A DNA stretch of 64,000 bases from Patagioenas fasciata (lineage: Eukaryota; Chordata; Aves; Columbiformes; Columbidae). The position numbers and the translations under genes were made by a program. The DNA is taken from the NCBI RefSeq assembly GCF_037038585.1, contig NC_092525.1, forward strand, positions 18,620,867-18,684,866, read 5' to 3'. Positions within the stretch are counted from its first letter, which is position 1; every line of letters begins with the position of its first letter. The notes beneath the pieces were generated by a model that was given only the letters and a program-made list of their open reading frames with translations, searched no databases and was not told the DNA's origin. Below are positions 47,961-60,000 of the stretch, in pieces.

Positions 47961-49909
47961 CTTCACGGAGCCTGCAGCTGCCGTTGCAAAGTGCTTTGTC
48001 CTTTGTAAAATTTTGTTTTCTTTTGTATCTTTTGACTCCACTACAAAATGATTTGCAGATCTCCAGGTTCTCTGCAGGCCACTATAGTACTTAAATCTCC
48101 AGCCTAAATGCAAATGTGTTCACGTGCCAACAGTGAACAGTAGAAATACACCAGAGTAACTGCATCTCCTCTCACTCTTAGGCTGAGGTGGTTTTGGGTG
48201 GTTTTTGTTTGATTGATTGGGGTTTTTTGTGGTAGTGTGGGTTTTTTGGGGGGGTGGGGGGATGTGAGTTTGGTTTGGGTTTTTTCATTTGTTTAGTTTG
48301 GTTTGGATTTGGTTTGTTTTTTAGTCTTTTGTAAAGTAGGTTCTTCATTAATCTGTTGTCTTAAGCTGCTTAAAAACAGTTACTGGCTCTATTAGGAGCC
48401 AAGGGTTAAACCAAACAACAATGCAGGATTTTTGAAGAACATGACTTGCATTTGTTCAATGTCTGGAGCTGGTTTTACTGCTTAACATCCTGTAACAGGA
48501 TGGTTTCTCTGCATTCTCTCTGTATTTGCATCCCAATGGCACAAGTTTGGGTTCATGAAGAAAGTGTGGTGTTTTTTTCCATTTTGTGATTTTTACTGCC
48601 TTCTGCTGGTCAGAGATGATCAGACTGAGTTTAATTTTTTATAGTCAGCACATGATTATAGCACATGATCTAAAAATAAGCTTCAGGACAAATACCAACA
48701 ATAGATGTTTCATGTATTTCATGTTGGGTTTTGATATGTAATCTCATGGATGTATTTCATGTAGTAGAGTTGGTCAGTAAAGAGGGTCTTGGGTATTAAT
48801 GTGCAAAGCAGAATATCTTGTTTCAAAGGTCTAGCAATTGGCTTGAAGTGGGGATGTGGGAGATCATCCTTCTAATCCTTCCCTTGCTTTTTCTGTTTGC
48901 ACTTTGTTTTTGTGTTCCTATAAATCAGTTATCATGATCCTCATCTCTTTTATAAATCCTTCAGAATCTAGCAGCAAACACCTCTGTGTAGCAGAGTAAT
49001 AACAGGAATAACACTGCCAAGATAAAATTTAAAAAATGCTGAAGAATGGTCACATGTAGTTACTGTTCCTTTCTAAAACTTGAAAGGAGAGGCAATACAC
49101 AGAAAGTGGCATGCACACCATATATGTCTTTATATTCCAAACAAAGATAAAGATATAAAAATAAAAACCATGTTGCTGTTTGTACTAAACTCATGAAAGA
49201 CTCTGTCAGTGCAGAAGGAAACGGGCTTCCTGCCTTCACAATTTTATGACCTGTTTTAGAAATAATAGTTCTTTAAAGTCTCATCTTGCTTTTACTCTCA
49301 AAGATGAATGTGCTTGTCTGTTTGTGCATGGTCTCGAATATTGAGAGCTGAGTAGCCAACATGGCTTGTATTTGGCCTAATGCTGAACAAAGGGTTATTC
49401 AGTTATTCAAGTTAAATGGCTGTTACTTTGCCTGAAATGAGTTGCCTGCACCTTCCTGCTCTGAGATTTAATAACCATGCCCTGATTTGATAGGCCACAT
49501 GATATGCCATCTAGATATACATTGTAAATCCCTCAGGTAATCAGGTTATGAAGATATTATTTTCTTCTTTTTTTTTGCATCAGTCAGATCATGTAAAACA
49601 AAGCTGTGCTTGCAAAATTAATTACTTGGGCGACCACAAATATTTACCTGTAAAGGAAAGTTTTCTTCACATTCACTAATTGCTATTTCAGTAGAAAAGA
49701 TGCGCAGAGAGAGTGGGAGAGAACATACTGCATTCAACAAACTTGTAACAAGTGTCACAGAGTTTACACTTTCAACGTTTTAATGGCATCTTTATGCCAT
49801 TCAAACCACCTTTGAACTCTATTTGTGCTACATTAATATAGTACTAGTAAAGACATATTTAAAATCTGTGCTTATGGAAAATATAATTTGTCTTTGCTTT
49901 TTTTAATAG
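47961..49909. other. interval right of ATG4C island, T/G-rich start
   Basis: Begins with a T/G-rich low-complexity tract at 48190-48330, then unique AT-rich sequence. No conserved gene recognised. If the island fires in both directions this would be the first intron of a plus-strand transcript. Confidence 0.4.
48190..48330 (+). repeat. T/G-rich tract with G-runs
   Basis: About 140 bases almost free of C and A on the plus strand, with runs such as GGGGGGGTGGGGGG and repeated TTTGGTTTGG units. It could form quadruplex or an R-loop if transcribed rightward. Confidence 0.8.
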
Positions 49910-50034
49910 GTAAACCAAGCGGGTAACACTAAATGGCAACGCCAAGAAGACTGAAAATTAGAGAAGGTGCTCTCTGCTCTATGGATCTTAGAGATTCCAC
50001 GGTTACACATTTACTCACCAGTTACTGCAGAATG
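49910..50034 (+). other. unassigned exon-like block with small open frame
   Basis: It is bounded by a strong acceptor (TTTGCTTTTTTTAATAG to 49909) and a strong donor (GTAAGA from 50035). Inside, ATG at 49933 opens 34 codons that run in phase to the donor: MATPRRLKIREGALCSMDLR, then DSTVTHLLTSYCRM. If not spliced, the frame stops at 50041. A possible upstream donor (CTCCT, then GTGAGG at 47768) lies on the plus side of the ATG4C island. I do not recognise the peptide. It may be exon 2 of a divergent non-coding or small-protein transcript, or a chance arrangement. Confidence 0.35.
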
Positions 50035-53000
50035 GTAAGATAACACCAAATTGCTGGGCAGTCAGGGGAATGAAGTTTCTACTCCCTTATCTACCACTAG
50101 CGTACTTGATCGCCTGCGGGAAGTCATGTAAGCATTAATCAGTAATCTCCAATATATTTAGAAAAGCCCATTAAACATTTGACTGACAGTATGTGCTTCC
50201 CAAAACACCCTTTGTCTTTTGTCTAAACAGACCGGGCCTTGCGTCAAGGAGCTATAGAAAAGGGATTTTTTCCTCATTTATTTCTAGTTTAATTTGCTAG
50301 GGAAGTAAGCCATCTGTGGTCCGTTTCCCTATGGAAAGTTTTGAAACCGCCTTGCAATTTGGAGAGCCACAAAGATACTAAATACCTCAAGTTTTTGTGG
50401 AAGTAGCTGCTCAGGCAAAAAGAGACCCTGCAATAGGATACAGGGAGAACACTGGAGTCTGGGCTGTGTTAATTCTGCTGCTCACAGAACTATTGTTAAA
50501 ACAGGTTACAACAAGGTTCCTTCCACCCATTTATGAAAAAAAGCCCTCAGATGTGCTTGTGGAAGGGTTGCTTGTGTTTAGCAACACTACTGGAAATGGA
50601 ATGGTTAGATAAATGATACAGAGCTTTATAAAGATGAAAAGCATTATTGATTAAAAACTAAAAGCTGTGACAACCATTTTGTCTCTGAAGCAAACCTATT
50701 ACTCCAGAACGTCATGGGTTTCCCAAAGCAGTTGAGATCTTCAAGGTTGATAGTCACGGGAGACAGGCTGTAAGGTAACCAAGCAGCATGTGTACTTGAG
50801 GAATCCTTTCAGGGAGCAAAGAATTCTCCCAAGTTGCTTCTTGAGATGTTCGCACCTGCATGCACAGACTCTGGATGCGCTGTCTGCTGAGAGTGGCCCT
50901 GAAGTTCTCCTCCAGACCAGACTCACCTGTCCACCCAGGTGTGAATCTCCTCACATGTAAGATCTTAGTTAAATATCTGGAAGAGAAAATAAAGAGCGCA
51001 TTAGTGGCATTTACAGAGTATTAAACTTGGAGAGGTTGAAAGCTGTGCTCAGGGTAGAAACATAAACTACCTGGAGATGATAAACATGAGCAGAAATTAA
51101 GGGAAGCTCAGTTGGGAGGACTGCGAGTCCTTATCTGAGGAGATTTAAATTCATTAACCCATCTATTAAAATGAAGAAATCTGAAAGTAATAATGCCAGG
51201 AGACAAAGAATAAAGGCAAAAATGAAGCAAACATCAAATTCTGCCACATGAAGAAGACAGCAGAAAGGCTAGTGCAGTTGAGGATTTGAATTTCCTTTTC
51301 TCCCTCAAAAGGAACTTTTCTTGCTGCAGGAGTCTGGCCACTATTCCTGCCCCGGGCCTGATGGTCCCCCCAGCTGCTCCACCTAAAGCGGCAGCTTGAG
51401 CCATCTACACAAGAAAGAACGTGGATGTGAGGGATCTAGTGGAGGCTGTAGGCGGTTGGAGAGTCCTCGCTCCTCCTTTACTCGGTTTCTCCTTTGCCCA
51501 GCAGGATCTGAGCGCTGCACTAACGAGGCTGCTCCTTCTTGCTCTGAGAACACCAGCGTCTGCACTCTTGCCGTACATGTCTTGAGAAGATAATTATACT
51601 TGTACAGTTTACATTACCCGTGTGTGGTTCCTTATCTTTAAATAAAACGTTTGCAGATCGAGGGAGAAGATTTGGCCCATGATGACTTTCATTCGTTTCA
51701 CTTAGCTGCCAGTAGATGGCTCTCTGAATTTGCAGTCGCTTATTTACTATGTTGTTTATTGAACTACTTGGGACACGTTTTCCGTGGAAAATGTTTTCAG
51801 TGTGTTTGCTTGGAGGAAGTTTACATAAGAACAAGGAAGCAATGGATGGAGTAAATAAACTGCTAACAAACAAGACACAGGATCGGTTCACTTTTTACAA
51901 AATGTTTTATAGCTACAATCCAAAAGATTTTTCTTGTGCAGGAACTAATCTTATAATTATCAGGTTCAATGAGTTACATCTGTCTTCGCATAAATGCAAC
52001 CTGATTATAACCAAGTAAAACTAATTCCCAATAAAAAAGCATTTTAGTCATGTATTTTAAAGGCTAAATGTGGTTTGAGGACAGGTACCTTAGGAAATTA
52101 ATTAAAATGCTTCTGCATTTGCATCCCTTCAGTGTGAGATGATGTTCCATGGATACTTGTGTCTTAATAGAACACCACATGTAGGCCATGAGCTTTAGAT
52201 GGGTGCTTAGCCCAAATATAGCTTGCAGATGTAGACTCAACTGTTCATTCCTCACCTTTTTGTTCACGTGGTTTATCAGAGAAGACTAAAAGGTGCCTGT
52301 CAACATGACAGTCCATGTTTTGATAAATTCCTGGACTTTTCCTTCAGCCCCTAAATCAGCAAGATCACTAGAGGGAAATGCAAGAGCTACAGTGGAGACC
52401 CATCACCTTTCCCAGTGTCCCTCAACTCCCGATTTAGTACACGCTCAGCCTTCATCTCTGTGGGGCACTACTGCATCCATGACACATGAGGATCACCCCC
52501 GCCTCAGCTTCTGAGACCACTTAACTGGTCAATAAGCAGAAGCTTATTGACAATGGCTGCATAAGTGGGATAACTCATTTTTTGGAAATAATCATGTTTT
52601 TCAAAGACTGATGCACTCTGTGGTTGGAATCCAGTGTAGAATAAGCCAGGTTCCTTCTTTGCGTTCTAAAACATGATGAAGAATGACAATGTGTTACGGC
52701 AGAGTTACCACTCAGTACCCTCATAATGCTGATAAAGTTCCAGGTTTTGAAATTGGTTACTAGAAATATGTAGCCTCTATCCAAACATTAATTTAAATTA
52801 AGTTGGGCTGTATGGAGGTGTTAATTGCAGTGTACACAGTCCCTCCACTGAAGTGAGTCGTGATTTGTCTTTGCTCTCATTCTGAGATACCAGTCACCCT
52901 GGAGCACAATACATAGGCATGAAAAACTTTGTAAAAAATAAGCAGTCTAACACATCTAATCTGTCATCTATTGCATACAATTTTGCTCTAACTTAAAAAA

Positions 53001-55009
53001 AAAAAAAAATCATACAACAGTTGTTTTTGAATCAGAAGCAGCTGCTAGTTCCTAAAGAAATGCTTGGATGAATTTTTTTTCAGACTGAAATTCCTTGTAA
53101 TAGGTCTCTGTGTCCAATAGGTCACTTTCACCTCTTTGCAAAGCATGAGTTTGTTTCTTCAGACAAAACATTTCTTTCAATTAATTCACTTTTAAGATGA
53201 GAAAACAAGAGGCAGACAGGTGATGTGACTCACAGTGCTTGTCAGTGGCAGCACTCACCTTGGTGCTCGAAATAACACAGCGACACCACGACATCAATCG
53301 TACTGAGTTGCCTGTGATATGGAGGCAGGATTTGTTGATACCATGATTTTTTGTATTTGGCATTATTGGATTTATAATGGTAAATGACTGCTTTTTTTTC
53401 CCCTCCATACTTCTTCAATTTTTCCTAAACTTCTTTTGGTTAACGCTCCATGCACCGCAAAATTTAGTCAATCTACAGAAGCTCCTGGTTCTCTTTAGAA
53501 GGACATGTGTGCATTTCTACCAACCTCAGTGATCTCTTACTGTTTAAAGTCATTGACACTGACTTTGTGGACTTTTGCTGGGCTGTTACTGTCTGAAAAG
53601 GAGTGAGTAATCTTTGTTATTTTTCTGAAATTCACTTGTTGATGCTGACTTTTAAATGAATTGAGGGGTTTTGTTAATATTTTGACCAACTATATGGAGA
53701 AAGCCTATTTGTGTGGAAAGCAATACCTTCGCATTGAGAGCACATGAGATATACTGTATTTGATAGAGATCTATTCTATATCTGTTTTTTGTATCTTTGA
53801 ATTGAAAATACATACATTTTTAATTTTTGTACGTAGGTGTTCCACATTAGATAGGGCGTACTTGAGGGTTTTTTTCATCTCTGTTGATACTCCTGTACAT
53901 TTATATGCATCAACAAGACAAGTAACAAATCATTCACAAAGAGGTGGGCTCTTGGCCCCTGCTCCATTTTAGCTGTGTAGCCTACTGCAGAGATGATCTG
54001 CAATTAGTGCAAAGGCTGTCAAGGAGAGACTATTTCATTAATTTAAAGCTTGATTGCTCCCCGTTATTGTCCTGCTCCTCCAGCCAGGCTGTGGCCTCTC
54101 TGGTGGCAGAGCAGGAGATGTGTCCCCACCTCAGCCTGTGGTTTCAAACTCTGGTATCCACACACAGGCTTTCCTTCCTCGCAGCTCCAGATGTCATAGC
54201 ATATCTGTCAGGCACAGCGGAGGTGCAGGCACATCTCATCTGACTGCCCTTCTGTCGGTCGCCTCCAGCACAGGGGTGGGTGGACAGCTGGAATCAAATC
54301 TGCTAGAGCTCATGTGGCCAAGCTCTGAGCCACAGAAAAAGTCAGTGAAGAGCAGGACACTGACAGATGAGCAAAGGTGACATCGAAACTCAGCAACTAG
54401 TTGCCTCAAGCCCTTGTGCTATGGACTTTGGAGAAGTAGGGAAGCAGGTGACACACGGCTTGGATGCCTATGCAAAGCATGGGTGGTGGGTGGCTGGTCC
54501 AAGCTGAGCTCATCGGACAGAGACCTGAAGACACCTATGTCATTACTGCATTTTAAAGCCTACCCTTGGTCTTAAACAGTCCATGCTAACAGATGACTTG
54601 TGTAAGTATATTCAATAAGCTATATATAGGTTTTTGGGGATGACATTGAGCCAACTTTGTGTGTCCTGCCACTTAATCAAGTTCTTCTGTTGGTGATAGT
54701 ATCTGTCAGGACAGGCAAATGAAACCTAAAATCCAAGAGGTCTCTTGATTGACCTTGGCTACTTTGTGTTCTGCTCTTTCCACGTTCTGGCACCGGTAAG
54801 AAATTTTCAGAAATGCAGGATTCCCAATTTCTGTATAACGGAGTTAAGCAGTGAGGTTTTCTCTTAAGAGAGGACTAAATTAGCCCTCCTGCATCTCAAA
54901 CTTTGAAAAGGAATTTCCGTATGGGTGGGAAAGAGGAAGCATTTCTAGTGGTTCCTCATGCTTAGGTCTGTTCTTGTATGCACACACACTATGTAAGAGA
55001 ATTTATTCA
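50035..55009. other. ATG4C-DOCK7 interval, no gene recognised
   Basis: Unique AT-rich sequence with no CpG island. The stretch at 50690-51300 has repeat-like texture (AGAGTATTAAACTTGGAGAG, GGTTGAAAGCTGTGCTCAGG), but I cannot name a family. A poly-A run lies at 52995-53010. Open frames up to 123 codons have no recognisable domains. Confidence 0.4.
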
Positions 55010-55165
55010 TGGAATCATAGAATGATTTGGGTTGGAAGGGACCTTTTTCACATCATCTAGTCCATCCTTCCTGACAGGGACATCTTTCACTAGACCTGGT
55101 TGCTCAAAGCCCCATCCAGCCTGACCTCGAACACTTCCAGTGATGGGACATCCACAACTTACGTG
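55010..55165 (-). mobile_element. CR1 LINE fragment, 3' end
   Basis: Reverse-orientation CR1 3' end: GGAATCATAGAATGATTTGG, GTTGGAAGGGACCTTTTTCA, CATCATCTAGTCCATCC, GGTTGCTCAAAGCCCCATCC, AGCCTGACCTCGAACACTTC, GGGACATCCACAAC. It belongs to the common subtype with 'tttgggttggaagggacc'. It is 5' truncated. Confidence 0.93.
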
Positions 55166-56416
55166 GCTTATTGGCTTTTTCTGTCTGCACTGTGTGATGG
55201 GCTTGCCCTGGATGCAACTCTACGTGTGGACAGTAATTCAAGAGCAAAGTCTTTGTCTTGGCAGACGTTTATGAGATGTTTGCTCCCCTCCCCCTTGGAG
55301 AAGAGCAGCGCTTTCTCAGAGACACACAATGGGTCTTTGCTTCGTGCTGTCTCCATCTGCATGCACGTGTGTGTGCGCGCATCTGTGTAACACAGGACAG
55401 CACATTCCTGTAGCCCGCCACAATCTTATCCACATGGCACTTGCTTGATATATGCACAGAGCCCGATTAACTCCAGTGGGATTAACTCCAGTGGGATTAC
55501 TCACACATGTATATATTTGATGATTTCAGGGCCTGACATTCCCTGTGTAAACACATACAAACAGAAAAGCAGAATAATCATAGGCAGCTGGAAATCGGTG
55601 GCTTCAGCGAATGGAAAAATGGGCGTACTCAGATTGCAGTTGCAATGTGCTAGAAACATTCACACAATGCAAACAGATGGAGTCGGATGAATTAACACTC
55701 GCTACTTTTGGAGACTTCCTGGATTACTATTAATAGTTCTCTGGTTTAAATTAATGCACAGCATATGTCATGTAACATTGACTTCGAATTATCTGCTAGA
55801 ATGTTTCCTAGGCTCAAGCTTTTCTTGAAGTCCCAAAAATAGTTTTAACTCTCCATCCTCTACCTTCTCTGCCCGTTAGAATGCCCACCTCAAACACAAC
55901 ACATTTATGGAGGGACTGGTAGTAATGATCTTTTTGGATGTGAAGATGGTTGTTAAACTGTTCCAGCCATCTTTTAAAGCACTATTAGGGAGGATTTTTA
56001 GCCTTTCTGCAGGAAAAGTTGGTACCATACAGGGTATGAGAGGCCGAGTGCCCAGTCTCATCCCTGCAGGCATATGGAGCGTACGGGAGCGTGGGGATCA
56101 GGGGTGTCCCTCGGTGCCCTGCTGGGTGGGGATGCAGATGGCCAAGGGACCTGGCCGTGCCGTGCAGACCCTGACAGCCCGGAGCTGTGGAGCATCCCCG
56201 GCCAGGTGCTTCCATGGGTTGTCACATGCGAGACCCTGGCAGCGGTTTGGAGCTGTGGCCTCTGCTGCCCACACCCTCTGGTTGAACTCTGCAGGGGTGA
56301 GATGCTGGATGGTGTGAGCTGGGTGAAAAGCCATTTTCCCTAAACACGAGGAATCTTTGTTACTGCAAGTAATAACCCCAATCCACTCAATTTTTGAATG
56401 GGAATAAAGTGGCATA
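55166..56416. other. spacer between two CR1 copies
   Basis: Mixed sequence rising in GC toward DOCK7. It holds a perfect two-copy 15-base tandem (ATTAACTCCAGTGGG) at 55466-55495. Short overlapping frames near 56000-56340 are unrecognised. Confidence 0.4.
55466..55495 (+). repeat. two-copy 15-base direct repeat
   Basis: ATTAACTCCAGTGGG occurs twice head to tail without mismatch, followed by a third partial ATTA. It is a small recent duplication. Confidence 0.85.
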
Positions 56417-56612
56417 GCATAATACAATAGTTTGGGTTGAAGGGACCTTCCCAGCTCCCCCAGTGCCACCCCTGCCATGAGCAGGGACATCTTCACCAGC
56501 TCAGGTTGCTCAGAGCCCCGTCCAGCCTGGCCTGGGATGTCTCCAGGGATGGTTCATCCACCACCTCTCTGCCCAACCTGGGACAGGCTCTTACCACCCT
56601 CAGCGTTAAAAC
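56417..56612 (-). mobile_element. CR1 LINE fragment at edge of DOCK7 island
   Basis: Diverged CR1 3' text in minus orientation: TTTGGGTTGAAGGGACCTTC, CCACCCCTGCCATGAGCAGG, GACATCTTCACCAGCTCAGG, TTGCTCAGAGCCCCGTCCAG, CCTGGCCTGGGATGTCTCCA, GGGATGGTTCATCCACCACC, TCTCTGCCCAACCTGGGACA. The CATAGAAT terminus is degraded. It ends directly beside the CpG island of DOCK7. Confidence 0.9.
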
Positions 56613-57008
56613 GAGGCGGTGAGGGCGAGGTGAACAGGAGACGCGCTCAGCCTGCACCGTGGCAATGACAGAGCGCGGTCGGTGTAGCCCCTCTGACCCC
56701 TCGGGGATGGAGGCCGGATCGCTGCTGTTGGTCCCACCTCCGGCCAGGCTGCCCCAGCCCGCCCCAGGGCCGCGGGGATGGGCAGGGAGCGGGGCCGGTC
56801 ACTCCTCACCGCGCCGTATGTCTGCGAGGAGCGGCCCCTACCCGGGATGGGGGAGGAGGCGGGCGGTGCGTGGCGAACGCCGAGGGTGGGAGCTGGGCCG
56901 GCTGCGCCGCGCGGGTGCGCGCCTCCGCGGAGCATTACGGCGCCCATTCCCGGCTCCCCGGCTCCGCCAGCGCTGAGGAGCGGACGCGCGGAGCCCCGCA
57001 GCGCGGCC

Positions 57009-57046
57009 ATGGCCGAGCGCCGCGCCTTCGCTCAGAAGATCAGCAG
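57009..57046 (+). CDS. DOCK7: DOCK7 first coding exon (partial gene)
   Basis: DOCK7 (dedicator of cytokinesis 7) is a roughly 2,100-residue exchange factor for Rac and Cdc42, with lipid-binding DHR1 and catalytic DHR2 domains, active in neuronal polarity, neurogenesis and pigment cells. Only the first exon is present: ATG at 57009 within GCGGCCATGG (good Kozak context), encoding MAERRAFAQKIS plus two bases of the next codon, then donor GTAGCG at 57047. The peptide equals the known vertebrate N terminus. Position, strand and head-to-head arrangement with ATG4C match the human locus. The second exon was searched for to 64000 and not seen, so intron 1 exceeds 6.9 kb. Confidence 0.92.
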
Positions 57047-60000
57047 GTAGCGCGGCCGCGGAGCGTGGGGAGGAGGCGCGCCCGCTCCCAGACCCCGGCA
57101 CCGGGCGTGGGGAGGGGCGGGCTGCCGGGCCCGGCCGGTGCGGAGTGGGGACCCGCCGCCGCGCCCCTGGCGGGGCGAATGGGCCCGGCGCGGCCCTCTC
57201 GGCCTCCGGGCTGCTGACAGGGCGGGCGCGCCGCGCCGGGCCGAGCCGCACCGGGGCCGGGCCGCCGCGCTGGGCCCGCCGTGAGCAGCCCCCGGCCGGG
57301 CCGCCGGGCAGGGGCCGCCCAGGGCGGCGCCGAGGGGCTGCGGTTCCCCCCGGCTGTAACAAAGGAGTGGGGGGATGCGGCCGTTTGTGTGCGCCGTGTC
57401 CGCCCGCCGTGGTGCCGCTTCCCTGGGGAAGGGGAGGAGGATAAAAAAGGAGGAAAAGCGCTGTTTAATTCAGCTCCCTGGGAACAAAGGCTGGCCGGGC
57501 GCATTGTGCAGCCCCCTCCCGCCGCACAATGGGCGGCCCGGCGCTCCCGGCAGCGCGGCCAGTGTTTTCCTGCCGGTGCGGGGCTGCCGGCTCCGGCCCC
57601 GGCCCCGGCCCCTGCCCTTGTCCCCGGCTCCGGCCGCTCCCCGCCGGGTTGGCCGTCCCTGCTCTGCCCCCGCAGGGCCGGGCGGCCGGAGCCCGTGCCT
57701 GGGAGCAGCAAACCTGTCCCCTTGCTGCCTGCAAAATGGGGGAAATAGTCCCTTTCCTTTTGTGTGCGATGGGTAGTTCGTTCATGTTAGCACAGCTTCT
57801 TGGACTTGCAGAGCTGCTTGATACTTAGAAGCGTTAAACATCCTTGTATTCCACAAAGTTTTGGGTTGTTTGTTTGTTTTAAAGAGGAATATTTATAGAA
57901 GATTACTTGCTAATACCAAGCTTCTGCAGTTCTATGTTACAGGTTAGGCATGTGGTTCCAGGTGGGAACCACAGTTTTCCTGTTGGCAGGTCTGACCAGA
58001 TAGCCTTTGGTGACCCTGGTACTTCTCCTGGCTGTAACTTAGCAGCAGAAGGGAAGTGGGAATCATCCGTTTTGCTGCTGCTATTTGGATGCTGTGGACA
58101 GTAGTGAAAGCAGTATCATTTTCATGCCATTGAATGGGGAAACTGTAGGTACAAATAGTTGCAGTTAGAGAAGCTGTGATGGGGAAGGGTCACAGACAAA
58201 GAAAAAGGAAGTCAAAGGAAAAGGCTGTAGGTAGGAGTCAGAGAAGTGGTATCAATAACACCCCACTTAAAATCCGAAGACGGGGGTGAAAACATTGCTC
58301 CACTCTCATGGCTCTCAGCAGAGTTTGGTGTGCACCAGCCAGAGGTTAATGTGATAGACCAAGGTCTTGGAAACAGAGAAAGCTGGATTTGCTGCCAGCC
58401 TCTTTTTCCCGATTCTTGATTGCAGTCATAGAAATAGTGACATGTGAGGCAAGAAGTAAGAGTTCTGCAGCCCTGGCAGGAATTTCAATAAAATGGCCCT
58501 GGGGTGACCTGGTGCTCACGATGTTTCTGTCTGTGTCAGTGTTCCTGCCTCCATCGAGCAGGAGCGCAGTTCAGCAAGTTCCTCAGGCAGTAGCAGAGAT
58601 TTACCGCCTTTGTGTACCTTTAGATCTAATCCCCTCGATGTGATTTCAACCAAATGGCAGCAGTGTGCGTGCATGCGCAGGCAGAGGTGGTCTTTTCAAC
58701 ATGTCACATTCACTATTTGTACAAGCTGTGCCTGCAGGAGGACCCAAGTGGTCTGCAGTTGAGTTCAACTCCTTCTTTTATGGTTATTTATAAGACTGCT
58801 CTATTTCTCACTGGGGTTTCCCATACTGTTGTGTTGTCTTCTGAGAAATCTGAAGTTCCTGGTTCACGGGCTGCATATCCAGTGTGTGTGAAGGCAAAAA
58901 CTTGTGGGCAGAAGACATGATGTACCCAGAGGTGCCCAGACTGAGCTGTAGCCCTTCTGGTGCTGAGGCAGAATATGCTGCTGTGAATTACTGTTTCAGA
59001 GGATGAGAGGCTCCAACAAGCAGCACACGGAAGTCCCAAGAGATGTGTTGGTGGCTGCTGGAAGCCCTCCCCAGTTCCATTGTTTAAAGAAGAATAGATC
59101 CATCGCATTTTCACACTCCCCCCTCCGGTTTGGCTTACTCATTGAGGTAGATAAAGCATTTGTCTTGCTCAGAGGAAATAGACATGCTGCTCTTGGTTTG
59201 CCTGATAGTGTGTAATTCAAATGGGATGTAATTCAGATCCGCAAAGGTAAATTACTTTAAGGCCTTCCTACCAAGCAGATGCAAGCATCTAAGCTGGTTA
59301 TTACAGTAGCGGTAGAAAAATAAATGTGCGATCGGCTGTTCTGTTTCTTTACAGCCCCGATTTACTGCTGGTGCTTTCTTCAGCCGGCGTGGTGCACCTC
59401 AAGGTAGACACCAAACTCCAGTGCCGGCTGGTATCTGTTTATTGCTACTGGAATCTTCAAATATTGGGGATAACAACTATCAGGGACTGCTACAACAGTT
59501 TTGTATTTAAGACTGTTTGTTACAAGGTGTCTTTCTGATGAGGTCATGACACCTTTTTGTTGAAAGGACTTCAAACTACAGGAGATTTTTAGCCTGAACT
59601 TTGGCCATCACATGTACTTAGTAATTCTTCTTGACTCCATTGGAAGAAACTCCTGAGTTAAACTGACTGCAGTGGGTTAATAATACTTGAAATCTCACCT
59701 GAAATTGTTAATTTTAAATTGGAATACATCAGTAATATGTTTTTTTATTAAACTGAATTGGAACATGTTCTTCTGCAGCACCATAATACTTGTGTAACTG
59801 TATGAATACTGTTGTTTCTGTCTCAGAGTAAGAAGAGATGTACTTCTGTTTAGTACCCCTCTTCAGTTCATATGGTGTTTGGGGGACTGGAGGAGAGTTA
59901 GCAGGAGGCAGGATCCACCCCAGCAGAGATAAGTTCTCACTTTTAGATGTCTCAGTAAAAAACCACCCAAACAGTCAACACATTATTCTGGAGGAACCAG

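Larger units (their letters stand above)
56640..57770 (+). promoter_or_regulatory. DOCK7: CpG-island promoter of DOCK7
   Basis: About 1.1 kb of dense G+C and CpG surrounding the DOCK7 start codon. No TATA box was seen upstream of 57009. The transcription start is probably in the 56.7-57.0 kb part, but its base cannot be fixed. Long overlapping frames (up to 223 codons) are an effect of base composition. Confidence 0.85.

Noticed and set aside
57040-57711. 223-codon minus-strand frame and several overlapping frames in the DOCK7 CpG island
   Set aside because: Pro/Gly/Ala/Arg-rich translations in several phases at once are the expected effect of very high GC content.
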